Source of the DNA: CAZONU01 sp965370045
Lineage (GTDB): Bacteria > Planctomycetota > SZUA-567 > JAKLDR01
Direction of reading: 5' to 3'
DNA length: 9,995 nt
NCBI GenBank assembly: GCA_965370045.1
Contig: CBDUSI010000143.1
Location: 1 to 9,995, forward strand
Shown: positions 1-9,995 of the stretch, piece after piece
How positions within the stretch are numbered: position 1 is the first letter of the stretch
Layout of the letters: every line of letters begins with the position of its first letter
Position numbers and translations under genes: made by a program
Notes under the pieces: generated by a model
Seen by the model: only the letters and a program-made list of their open reading frames with translations
What the model was told of the DNA's origin: nothing
Database searches by the model: none

Positions 1-27
1 GCATCGACTTCGGAACCCCTCCTCGAA

Positions 28-82
28 TCTGAACCATTCTGCCCCCAATCACGACGGCTCCATTTTTCAACGGCCTGCTAGC
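28..82 (+). repeat. Left copy of a 55-bp inverted repeat
   Basis: This 55-bp stretch matches the reverse complement of 9941-9995 at 50 of 55 positions by direct comparison. The inner end is the best conserved part: the last 22 bases (61-82) are identical in the two copies, while the five mismatches fall at 42, 44, 54, 56 and 59. The copy overlaps the stop codon (TAG, 78-80) of the hydratase gene, so it starts exactly at that gene's 3' end. No conserved hairpin followed by a T-run is visible, so a terminator role is not supported. A dispersed repeat or the remnant of a small mobile element is more likely. Confidence 0.85.
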
Positions 83-1148
83 TCCTGGTGAATATGGCAA
101 TCTTGTTGAGTGGGTTCTCCCGGGCCCTGAGGATCGAGTCGATGCCGATCACCCGGTCGCGGGTGCGCATCAGCTCGCCGCAGCGGGCGGCCTCTTCGAA
201 AGCCAGCTTCTCGACGGCGTCGAGGTCCGCCGGGTCAACGCCGGCGGCCTTGGCCACCAGGCCAAAGACCGACTCGACCGCCAGCGGCGCGCAGGGCTTG
301 CCCAGTCCGGCCAGCTGCTTGTCAACGTGCCTGGAGAACTCCTTGGGCTCCATCTCGCCCTGCTGGCCGGCGACCTCGTCGCGAAGCGCCTGGTAACGCC
401 CCACGTTCAGCCGGTCCGAGAGCAGCTTGAAGAACTCCCCCGTCGCGACCAGCCCCTTGACCCCGCCCCGCTCGGCGACCGGCGGCGCCTCGGCGGCCAG
501 TTCCAGGGCCTTGACCATCAGCTTGTCGGAATCAGTCACGTCGTCGACGATGCCGGCCTCCTCCATCTGGCCGGCGTCCAGCCGCGCGCCGGTGGCGCCC
601 ATGTAGAGGGCGTTGGTCGGGCCGGACTTGAGCAGTACGTTGAGCACCCCGTCCCAGCCGGGCAGGATGCCGATATTGACCTCGGAGAACTGTATGCCGG
701 CCCCCGCCTCGGCCACGCAGTAGCTGGCCATCAGCGGCCACTCCACCGATCCGCCGAAGCGCTCGCCGTGCATGATCGACACGGTGGTCCGCTCCGCCGA
801 AAGCCGCTTGATGCGCACGTCCAGCGCGGCGCCCTGCTTGAGGTACTCGTTGACCGCCGCGTAGTTCGGCGGGTCTTCGTCTTCGGCCAGGCCCCCGGCG
901 AACATAGTCACGTCAGCGCCAGCGTGTACCTTGCCCTCGCCGCCGTGGAAAACCACGAACTTGACGTCCGCATCCGCTTCGACGGCGTCCAGCGCCCCGC
1001 CGATTTCCGCCAGCGCCTCCGGCGGCACGGTGTTGACCTTGCTGTTGGGGTTACTTATCTCCAGCAGCGCGCCGGTCTTGCCCCCGGCCGTTGTCCTGGT
1101 GAGCCTGGCGTATCCGCCCGCGCCGGAGAAGACCTCTTCGTCTGCCAT
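78..1148 (-). CDS. Enoyl-CoA hydratase/isomerase (crotonase) family protein, long form
   Basis: The 356-residue protein belongs to the crotonase superfamily and probably hydrates 2-enoyl-CoA to 3-hydroxyacyl-CoA in the cytoplasm. The first oxyanion-hole segment reads HAGADVTMF (residues 75-83). The second reads MHGERFGGSVEW (126-137). The two glutamates used by hydratases appear to be kept: Glu136 in GGSVE and Glu156 in SEVNIGILPG. Classical crotonases have about 260 residues. The extra C-terminal part (about 225-356, with APLAVESV and a final helical segment) resembles the linker after the crotonase domain of FadB/FadJ. The chosen start is the ATG at 1148, which has AGGGAG six bases upstream; a TTG start at 1166 would add six residues and overlap the preceding stop. 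It lies just downstream of the dehydrogenase gene and is probably cotranscribed with it. The exact substrate cannot be read from sequence. Confidence 0.85.
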   Translation of the reverse strand: MADEEVFSGAGGYARLTRTTAGGKTGALLEISNPNSKVNTVPPEALAEIGGALDAVEADADVKFVVFHGGEGKVHAGADVTMFAGGLAEDEDPPNYAAVNEYLKQGAALDVRIKRLSAERTTVSIMHGERFGGSVEWPLMASYCVAEAGAGIQFSEVNIGILPGWDGVLNVLLKSGPTNALYMGATGARLDAGQMEEAGIVDDVTDSDKLMVKALELAAEAPPVAERGGVKGLVATGEFFKLLSDRLNVGRYQALRDEVAGQQGEMEPKEFSRHVDKQLAGLGKPCAPLAVESVFGLVAKAAGVDPADLDAVEKLAFEEAARCGELMRTRDRVIGIDSILRARENPLNKIAIFTRS

Positions 1149-1154
1149 TCTACG

Positions 1155-1160
1155 CTCCCT
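1155..1160 (-). promoter_or_regulatory. Ribosome-binding site deciding the hydratase start
   Basis: On the minus strand AGGGAG lies six bases before the ATG at 1148. This favours that ATG over the in-frame TTG at 1166, which lies upstream of this site and would place the site inside the coding region. Confidence 0.7.
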
Positions 1161-1162
1161 TT

Positions 1163-2446
<1,284 letters not shown>

Positions 2447-2499
2447 GATTTGAATCCCCTCTCAAACAAAAGGATGATCGGCTGACCGTGGCGGACATT

Positions 2500-2528
2500 A
2501 CTCTATTGCCTCAAAAAACCGCCTTCAA
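2500..2528 (-). promoter_or_regulatory. Possible sigma-70 promoter of the dehydrogenase-hydratase operon
   Basis: On the minus strand TTGAAG (2528-2523) and TAGAGT (2505-2500) are separated by 17 bases. The -35 box is good, but the -10 box matches the consensus at only four of six positions. It lies about 55 bases upstream of the start codon, within the 180-bp divergent intergenic region, so its location is sensible but the call is weak. Confidence 0.35.
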
Positions 2529-2589
2529 GTGCATTTCCGCCACCTGGGGCCGTCCTCCGCAATCCGCCATTTTCGGAAACGAGTGCCTC

Positions 2590-2617
2590 TTGAAATCCGC
2601 GAATTCCAGCGTATAAT
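2590..2617 (+). promoter_or_regulatory. Strong sigma-70 promoter of the mutase operon
   Basis: TTGAAA (2590-2595) and a perfect TATAAT (2612-2617) are 16 bases apart. The -10 box ends only nine bases before the ATG at 2627, so transcription should start at about 2622-2627. That leaves zero to five untranslated bases, and the 20 bases before the ATG contain no Shine-Dalgarno sequence. The geometry predicts a leaderless or nearly leaderless mRNA. Confidence 0.7.
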
Positions 2618-2626
2618 CGCCGCCCA

Positions 2627-4293
<1,667 letters not shown>

Positions 4294-4297
<4 letters not shown>

Positions 4298-4695
4298 GCG
4301 AAGCGAAGCGCATCAGGTTGCTGATCGGCAAGCCGGGCCTGGACGGCCACGACCGCGGCGTCAAGATCGTGGCTCGGGCCCTGGCCGAAGCGGGCATGGA
4401 GGTCATCTACACCGGGCTGCACCAGACCCCCGAGCAGATCGTCGAGGCCGCCATCCAGGAGGACGTCGCCGGCGTGGGACTCTCCATCCTCTCCGGCGCG
4501 CACACCACCATGTTCGGGCGGGTCCGCGAGCTCCTCGACGAGCGCGGGCGCAAGGACATGGTCCTCTTCGGCGGCGGCATCATTCCTCCGGAAGACGTTC
4601 CCGAGCTGGAGAAGCTCGGCGTGGACCGCGTTTTCGGGCCGGGCACGCCCACCGACCAGATAGTCGAGTACGTCCGCGAGCGCCTGGGCGGCTGA
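4294..4695 (+). CDS. B12-dependent acyl-CoA mutase, small (cobalamin-binding) subunit
   Basis: The 133-residue protein is a stand-alone B12-binding domain that partners the preceding large subunit in a two-component mutase. It carries the base-off/His-on signature DxHxxG as Asp17, His19 and Gly22 in GLDGHDRG, where His19 is the lower axial cobalt ligand. Lys13 matches the conserved lysine of the KxGxDxH motif. Further cobalamin-fold landmarks are SILSGAH (64-70) and GGGIIPPED (93-101). The length is typical of separate small subunits of isobutyryl-CoA mutase and archaeal-type methylmalonyl-CoA mutase. Its ATG overlaps the large-subunit TGA in an ATGA arrangement, so the two are probably translationally coupled in equal amounts; a short AGGA lies seven bases before the start. 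Confidence 0.95.
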
Positions 4696-4710
4696 AGCAG
4701 CCCCGCGCGC

Positions 4711-5691
4711 ATGGCCGCCCCCCGGGACCCCGCCGAACTGCTGACCGCGGCCCGCGCGGGCGACCGCGTCGCCCTCGCCCGCCTGATAACCCTGGCCGAA
4801 ACCGACCCCGAGCTGGAGATACCCTCCGGCGAAGCCCCCGCCGCCCAGGTAGTGGGCGTCACCGGCTCGCCGGGAGTCGGCAAGTCCTCGCTGCTCGACC
4901 GCCTGGCCGGTGAGCTGGCCCGGGCCGGCTCGCGCCCCGCGGTGCTGGGCGTCGACCCCACCAGCCCCTTCACCGGCGGCGCGGTGCTCGGCGACCGGGT
5001 GCGGATGAGCGAGCAGACCCTGTCCGCGGGCGTTTTCGTCAGGAGCATGGCCAGCCGTGGCTCCGCGGGGGGACTCTCGCGGGCCGTGAGCGCGGCGGTG
5101 CGCGCGCTGGGCGCCGCCGGGTACGCTCCGGTGCTGGTCGAAACCGTGGGCGCCGGCCAGGGCGAGGTGGCCGTCGGCGAGTTGGCCGATACCGTAGTCG
5201 TCGTGCTGGTCCCGGGCATGGGCGACGACATCCAGATGCTGAAGATGGGCGTGCTGGAGATCGCCGACGTTTACGCTGTTAACAAGTGCGACCTCGGCGG
5301 CGCGGAGCTTTACGCCGAAGAGCTGCGCGCCACGCTCTCGGCAGTCGCCGCGCCGACCCGCGCCCGCCGGGAACTCGACGGTGCCCCGGACTGGCCCGCG
5401 CCGGTCATCGCAACCAGCGCCCGCACCGGCGAAGGCGTCGCCGAACTGGCCGCGGCCCTCGAGTCGCACTGCGGGCACCTCGCCGAAGACAACCTGGGCG
5501 AGGAGCTCCGCCGCGCCCGCGCCGCCCGGCGCATCAGGCGCGCACTCGCCGAGCTGCTCACCGAGCGGGCCGCCGGAAGCGGCTCGGGAACCCAGCGCCT
5601 CAAGGAACTGGCCGCCGCCGCCGCCGCGGGCGAGATTTCCGAAATGGGAGCGGCCCGGATTCTGGCCGAGGAAGAAGACCCCAAAGACTGA
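4711..5691 (+). CDS. meaB: MeaB-type GTPase, chaperone of the B12 mutase
   Basis: The 326-residue G3E-family P-loop GTPase (MeaB/ArgK group) is known in relatives to gate adenosylcobalamin loading and protect the mutase from inactivation. The Walker A motif is GSPGVGKSS (52-60). VDPTSPFTGGAVLGDRVRM (81-99) is a family hallmark, ETVGAGQGE (144-152) lies in the switch region, PGMGDDIQMLKMG (168-180) follows, and NKCD (191-194) gives guanine specificity. The usual switch sequence is ETVGVGQSE, so the Ala and the Gly replacing Ser are small departures. The gene starts 15 bases after the small-subunit stop and lacks a clear Shine-Dalgarno, which suggests translational coupling. Its position in the mutase operon, rather than fused to it as in IcmF, fits a three-component system. 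Its 3' end converges with the ECF gene, only 14 bases away. Confidence 0.93.
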   Translation: MAAPRDPAELLTAARAGDRVALARLITLAETDPELEIPSGEAPAAQVVGVTGSPGVGKSSLLDRLAGELARAGSRPAVLGVDPTSPFTGGAVLGDRVRMSEQTLSAGVFVRSMASRGSAGGLSRAVSAAVRALGAAGYAPVLVETVGAGQGEVAVGELADTVVVVLVPGMGDDIQMLKMGVLEIADVYAVNKCDLGGAELYAEELRATLSAVAAPTRARRELDGAPDWPAPVIATSARTGEGVAELAAALESHCGHLAEDNLGEELRRARAARRIRRALAELLTERAAGSGSGTQRLKELAAAAAAGEISEMGAARILAEEEDPKD

Positions 5692-5705
5692 GGCGGCCGG
5701 GCGCC

Positions 5706-6308
5706 TTACGCCGGTGCCATCGAGTAGCCCTGCTCCCGCGCGTAGCCGGCAAGCGCCTTCTTAAGTAGTTTGCGGCCGCGGGAGATTCTGCTCATCACCG
5801 TGCCGATGGGGCAATCCAGCACCCGGGCGATCTCTTTGTAACTGAGGTTCTCCACCGCGGAGAGCAGCACCGGCTTGCGGAAGCAGTCGGGCAGCTTCTC
5901 GACCGCACGCTTGACCTCCTCGGCGAGCGACTCGCCGAGGTCCGCGGCCCCTTCTCCGGCGCTCGGGCCGCTGGCCGGGCCACCGGCGGCCACGAAGGGC
6001 TCCACGTCGTGGAACCTGACCTTCACCGGGGAGTTGGCCAACTTGCGGTACCGGTTGATGTTGGTGTTGTTCATGATGGTCATCAGCCAGGCGCGGCAGT
6101 TGGTGTTTCGTGCGAAGGTGTTGAAGGACCGGAAGGCCCGCAGGCAGGTCTCCTGCACCAGGTCCTCGGCCGCATCGGGACTGCGGGTCATCCACAACGC
6201 GGTGCGATAGAGCGAGTCGAGATGGGTGAGGGCCACATCCTCGAACTCCGCCCGCCTGTCGCCCCGCCTGTCATCATCGTTCTCTGGGAGAGAAATCTTC
6301 CTGATCAT
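5706..6308 (-). CDS. ECF-type RNA polymerase sigma factor
   Basis: The 200-residue protein has the two-domain layout of extracytoplasmic-function sigma factors. Region 2 spans about 25-90, with DAAEDLVQETCLRAFRSF (45-62) and a CRAWLMTIMNNTNINRYRK stretch (71-89) for core and -10 recognition. A glycine/alanine-rich linker (108-128) follows. Region 4 spans about 132-187, with LSYKEIARVLDCPIGTVMSR (155-174) as the -35-binding helix-turn-helix. The ATG at 6308 is chosen because GGAGGA lies seven bases upstream. The frame stays open for 131 more codons, but that part shows no recognisable domain and the homology begins after 6308. No anti-sigma factor gene is adjacent: meaB lies downstream on the other strand and a receiver gene lies upstream. 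What it controls cannot be read here. Confidence 0.9.
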   Translation of the reverse strand: MIRKISLPENDDDRRGDRRAEFEDVALTHLDSLYRTALWMTRSPDAAEDLVQETCLRAFRSFNTFARNTNCRAWLMTIMNNTNINRYRKLANSPVKVRFHDVEPFVAAGGPASGPSAGEGAADLGESLAEEVKRAVEKLPDCFRKPVLLSAVENLSYKEIARVLDCPIGTVMSRISRGRKLLKKALAGYAREQGYSMAPA

Positions 6309-6315
6309 GGCGTAA

Positions 6316-6321
6316 TCCTCC
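6316..6321 (-). promoter_or_regulatory. Ribosome-binding site deciding the ECF sigma start
   Basis: GGAGGA on the minus strand lies seven bases before the ATG at 6308. It is the only strong site near the N-terminus of the sigma-factor homology and argues against a start further upstream at 6701. Confidence 0.75.
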
Positions 6322-6533
6322 GGCGCTCTGGAAGCGGCCATCCCCGCCGCCATCCGTTTTCCAAGCTTCAACAGTCTCAATACGCAAGCCGTGTGCCAGC
6401 GGGATAGGCCCCGGTGCCTGGGGAAGAAATCGAGCTCCTTACCCGCCATGCACGGCAAATGCGGGCACGAGCCAATACCCGGCAGCACGGAACCCGAGCC
6501 ACAAACCATATCCGAAGGCTGCGCCTTAGCAGT

Positions 6534-6557
6534 GTTATAGTAGCCATTGGCTATGAT
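6534..6557. promoter_or_regulatory. Palindrome flanked by divergent -10-like hexamers
   Basis: TAGCCATTGGCTA (6541-6553) is a perfect inverted repeat with six-base arms around one central base. TATAAC on the minus strand (6539-6534) lies one base outside its left side. TATGAT on the plus strand (6552-6557) overlaps its right end. Each hexamer matches the -10 consensus at five of six positions, but neither has a good -35 box at the normal distance. A shared operator between activator-dependent divergent promoters would fit; chance in an AT-richer patch is also possible. Confidence 0.35.
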
Positions 6558-6674
6558 ATTCGGCGCCTCCAGTCCGGCCGACGGCGGACGTGCCTCAGCG
6601 CTATCTCGCAAAACCGATGTGTATTCCCAGATACGCAGGCGCACTCCCGATTCCGGCGCAAATGGCAAGCTACT

Positions 6675-6700
6675 TGCTTGGACGACCGGTACACCAAGCA
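6675..6700. promoter_or_regulatory. 26-bp compound dyad upstream of the receiver gene
   Basis: TGCTTGG (6675-6681) and CCAAGCA (6694-6700) are perfect seven-base inverted arms. Exactly in the centre lies the palindrome ACCGGT (6685-6690), so 20 of 26 positions obey one symmetry axis at 6687/6688. It ends 27 bases before the receiver ATG. It could bind a dimeric regulator or form a stem in the 5' leader. A second small hairpin, GCAAG-CTA-CTTGC (6665-6677), shares three bases with its left arm, so the two could not form together in RNA. Confidence 0.45.
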
Positions 6701-6727
6701 TAGGAACACAGCGCCTGGAGGCTGAGC

Positions 6728-7096
6728 ATGGCCGACATAGTGATTGTTGACGACAGCAAGCTCTGGCTCGAACTCTATGAACGCTCGCTTGCCGCCGCCG
6801 GGCACCGGATCAGGACCTTCAAGAACGGCTCCGACGCGCTCAAGGAAATAGACCAGCGCTGGGCTGATCTGGTAATCCTGGACATCCGCATGTCGCCCAG
6901 CGGGCGAGAGATACTCAAGTCACTCCAGGCCAACTTCCCCGACCTGCCGGTGATCGTGAACACTTCCTACGCCGGCTACCGCGACGATCCCGACTTCAAG
7001 AGCGCAACCGGGTTCATAGTCAAGTCCACCGACACCACTCTCCTGGTCGAAACGGTAGACCGGATACTGACTGAATGCAGCGAACGAACCGGCTGA
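6728..7096 (+). CDS. Stand-alone response-regulator receiver domain protein
   Basis: The 122-residue protein is a single CheY-like receiver with no output domain. The acidic pair Asp8-Asp9 lies in IVIVDDSK, the phosphoacceptor is Asp52 in LVILDIRM, the switch Thr79 or Ser80 lies in VNTSY, and the conserved lysine is Lys99 in FIVKS. All residues needed for phosphorylation are therefore present. The ATG is preceded by GGAGG with six bases of spacing. Such proteins act by protein-protein contact or as phosphate relays or sinks. The histidine kinase gene follows 105 bases downstream on the same strand but seems to have its own promoter, so this gene may be only partly coexpressed with it. Confidence 0.9.
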   Translation: MADIVIVDDSKLWLELYERSLAAAGHRIRTFKNGSDALKEIDQRWADLVILDIRMSPSGREILKSLQANFPDLPVIVNTSYAGYRDDPDFKSATGFIVKSTDTTLLVETVDRILTECSERTG

Positions 7097-7140
7097 CGCC
7101 CGACACTTGCGTCGCCTCTCCACCGGGACCGGTTTTGGCG

Positions 7141-7168
7141 TTGACAGCGTTATGCGACCTGTTACCTT
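7141..7168 (+). promoter_or_regulatory. Probable promoter of the kinase-regulator pair
   Basis: A perfect TTGACA (7141-7146) is followed after 16 bases by TACCTT (7163-7168), which is preceded by an extended -10 TGT (7160-7162). The -10 hexamer is poor (three of six), but the consensus -35 and the TGn element compensate. A start near 7174 would give a leader of about 28 bases that contains the GGGAGGG ribosome-binding site. A small GC dyad, ACCGG-GA-CCGGT (7122-7133) followed by TTTT, lies just upstream and might weakly terminate transcription from the receiver gene. Confidence 0.5.
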
Positions 7169-7201
7169 GATTCTGAGGTCGGCAGAAAGGGAGGGCTCCG
7201 G

Positions 7202-8545
7202 GTGAAGCTGATCGAGAGCAACAAGGCGATCGCATCCGATTCCCTCGCTGGGATTTACGTCAGAATATTGGAGGCCCTCTGCGGCGCCGCCGATTTCCGG
7301 GCCGCGGCCAAGACGGTGCTCAAAGAGATATCCCACGCCACGAATTGCGAGGCGGTGGGGCTGCGCGTGCACGACCGCAAGGACGATTTCCCCTACTTCT
7401 CCTACCTGGGCTTCGACGACAGCTTCATCGAGCAGGAAAACCGCCTGTGCCGTATGGAATGCGACGGCCGCATTGCCCGCGAGGCCACCGGCCACTCCAC
7501 ACTGGACTGCATGTGCGGGGTGGTCCTGCGCGGGCGCACCGACGCCGGGAAATCCATCTTCACCGAAGGCGGCAGCTTCTGGACCAACTCCACCACCGAA
7601 CTGCTTTCCGGCCAGGGCACCAGCAAGCTCGAACCGGGAACCAGGAACACCTGCAACACGGCCGGGTACGAGTCGGTGGCGCTGGTGCCCCTGCGCTGCG
7701 AGGACCGCATACTGGGTCTGCTCCAGGTCAACAGCCGCGAGGCGAGGCGCTTCACCCCCGACCTCATCGAGTTCCTGGAAATGATCGGGCACCATACCGG
7801 CGCCGCGGTGGAAGCCGCCTGGCGCCGCGAGCATCTCGGCCTGATGCTCAAGGAGTTCGAGGCCCAGCAGAGCGGGCCCGCGGCGGCGGTGGCCATGGAG
7901 CAGATGGCTGCCACTCTGGCCCACGAGGTCAAGAACCCCCTGGCCGGGATGATGCTCTCGGCCACCCGGCTCAGGAAGTTCCTCAAGGGCGATGACAAGG
8001 TCGGGTCCATTGCCGATCACCTGATCCACTCCATCAACACGCTCAGCGAAACGGTCACCCGGGTGACGGACTCCGCCGGACGCCCGCAGGTCGAGATGGA
8101 CCGGCTGGAGATCAACCAGGTGCTGGAGGGCGCCCTGCACCTCATCGCCCCGCGGGCCGCCGACCAGGACGTGCTGATCATCCGCCAGATGCCCGAGAAC
8201 CTCCCCGCGATCCAGGCCGACGCGCACCTCCTCAAACGAGCCTTCCTCAACCTCCTGGTCAACGCCCTGGAAGCCATGCCCGCCTCCGGCCGGCTGAGCG
8301 TCGAGACCCGCCAGACCGACGACGGCGGCATCCAGACGACCATCACCGACACCGGCTCGGGCCTGGACGATGACCAGGTCGAAACCCTCTTCAAGCCTTT
8401 CGTGACCGGCAAGCCCAACGGCACCGGGCTGGGCCTGGCCATCGTCAAGCGCATCGCCGAACTGCACTCCGGATCCGTCGATCTCCGAGCGACACCCGGC
8501 GGGGGCGCCCAGGCGATCCTGCGCCTGCCGGCCGCCGAGGTTTAG
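7202..8545 (+). CDS. Soluble GAF-domain sensor histidine kinase
   Basis: The 447-residue kinase has no signal peptide or membrane segment, so it should sense a cytoplasmic signal. An N-terminal GAF domain (about 20-205) is followed by a HisKA dimerisation helix with the phosphoacceptor His241 in LAHEVKNPLAG. The ATP-binding domain (about 335-445) has an N box with Asn354 in LLVNALEAM, DTGSGL (383-388) and GTGLGLAIV (407-415). The GAF domain is rich in cysteines: Cys83, Cys87, Cys103, Cys105 and Cys151, with Cys103-Met-Cys105-Gly most striking, next to a GGSFWTNSTTELL block (123-135). This suggests metal, Fe-S or redox sensing, but that is inference. The GTG start is supported by GGGAGGG six bases upstream. 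The regulator gene begins nine bases after the stop, so the two should form one signalling pair. Confidence 0.93.
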   Translation: MKLIESNKAIASDSLAGIYVRILEALCGAADFRAAAKTVLKEISHATNCEAVGLRVHDRKDDFPYFSYLGFDDSFIEQENRLCRMECDGRIAREATGHSTLDCMCGVVLRGRTDAGKSIFTEGGSFWTNSTTELLSGQGTSKLEPGTRNTCNTAGYESVALVPLRCEDRILGLLQVNSREARRFTPDLIEFLEMIGHHTGAAVEAAWRREHLGLMLKEFEAQQSGPAAAVAMEQMAATLAHEVKNPLAGMMLSATRLRKFLKGDDKVGSIADHLIHSINTLSETVTRVTDSAGRPQVEMDRLEINQVLEGALHLIAPRAADQDVLIIRQMPENLPAIQADAHLLKRAFLNLLVNALEAMPASGRLSVETRQTDDGGIQTTITDTGSGLDDDQVETLFKPFVTGKPNGTGLGLAIVKRIAELHSGSVDLRATPGGGAQAILRLPAAEV

Positions 8546-8554
8546 CAGGCCGGC

Positions 8555-9916
<1,362 letters not shown>

Positions 9917-9940
9917 CCGCCCTCCCCCGCCCCCGCGCCG

Positions 9941-9995
9941 GCTAGCAGGCCGTTGAAAAATGGGGCGGCCGTGATTGGAGCCAGAATGGTTCAGA
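9941..9995 (-). repeat. Right copy of the 55-bp inverted repeat, reaching the window end
   Basis: This is the reverse-complement partner of 28-82 (50 of 55 identical). It begins 24 bases after the stop of the sigma-54 regulator and runs to the last base, so its outer limit is unknown. Both copies point the same way relative to the neighbouring gene, with the GCAGGCCGTTGAAAA core at the gene's 3' side. A possible GGCCG/CGGCC stem (9948-9952 with 9966-9970) exists in this copy but is not preserved in the left copy. Confidence 0.85.

Larger units (their letters stand above)
6309..6727. other. 419-bp divergent regulatory region without a convincing gene
   Basis: This gap separates the divergent ECF sigma and receiver genes. 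By eye it is less GC-rich than the flanking genes. It holds the ECF ribosome-binding site, a 13-base palindrome flanked by divergent -10-like hexamers (6534-6557), a small hairpin (6665-6677), a 26-base compound dyad (6675-6700) and the receiver ribosome-binding site (GGAGG, 6717-6721). The open frames on both strands encode low-complexity, arginine-rich or unrecognisable peptides, and I do not call them genes. Confidence 0.6.

Noticed and set aside
6414..6725. Plus-strand frame of 103 codons in the ECF-receiver gap
   Set aside because: It encodes an arginine-rich peptide with no domain and no clear ribosome-binding site, and it covers the palindromes and probable promoter elements.
7122..7136. 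Intrinsic terminator after the receiver gene
   Set aside because: ACCGG-GA-CCGGT followed by TTTT is too short, and its loop is too tight, to call on its own. It is mentioned only with the kinase promoter.
7137..7155. Sigma-54 promoter before the kinase gene
   Set aside because: TTGGCGTTGACAGCG looks similar, but the GG-N10 position is followed by GT rather than GC, and no TTGC element is in register.
9939..9970. Terminator hairpin after the sigma-54 regulator
   Set aside because: Possible stems are four to five base pairs, are not conserved in the left repeat copy, and are followed by A-rich rather than T-rich sequence.

Overview
This is a high-GC bacterial window (codon third positions are strongly G/C) carrying eight well-supported protein genes. 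No rRNA, tRNA, CRISPR array or complete insertion sequence is visible. The mix of an acyl-CoA metabolism locus with a two-subunit B12 mutase, an ECF sigma factor and a sigma-54 (NtrC-type) two-component system suits an uncultured or deep-branching Gram-negative group (Desulfobacterota/'Deltaproteobacteria', NC10-like or similar). That placement is inference; nothing here fixes the taxon.

Left part (28-2446, minus strand): a two-gene operon encodes a 3-hydroxyacyl-CoA dehydrogenase with two C-terminal domains (1163-2446), followed by a long crotonase-family enoyl-CoA hydratase (78-1148). Together they look like the two halves of a FadB/FadJ-type multifunctional protein kept as separate genes in reversed order. 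Middle (2627-5691, plus strand): a divergent operon encodes the large and small subunits of a B12-dependent acyl-CoA mutase and a MeaB-type GTPase chaperone. The large subunit carries Phe and Gln at the two positions where methylmalonyl-CoA mutase has Tyr89 and Arg207, which points to isobutyryl-CoA mutase. The locus then reads as one pathway: isobutyryl-CoA to butyryl-CoA, then beta-oxidation steps on the C4 chain. The mutase promoter is nearly consensus and sits so close to the ATG that the mRNA should be leaderless.

Right part: an ECF sigma factor (5706-6308, minus) converges on meaB. After a 419-bp regulatory gap rich in dyad symmetry come a stand-alone receiver (6728-7096), a soluble GAF histidine kinase with a cysteine-rich sensor domain (7202-8545) and an NtrC-family sigma-54 activator (8555-9916). 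The kinase and activator are almost certainly a cognate pair; the stand-alone receiver may be a second target.

The window is bracketed by a 55-bp inverted repeat (28-82 and 9941-9995, 50/55 identical). A shortened relative of it forms the junction between the dehydrogenase and hydratase genes. These copies all lie at gene 3' ends. The odd window length and the position of the right copy at the very end suggest that the sequence may be a contig broken at a dispersed repeat.
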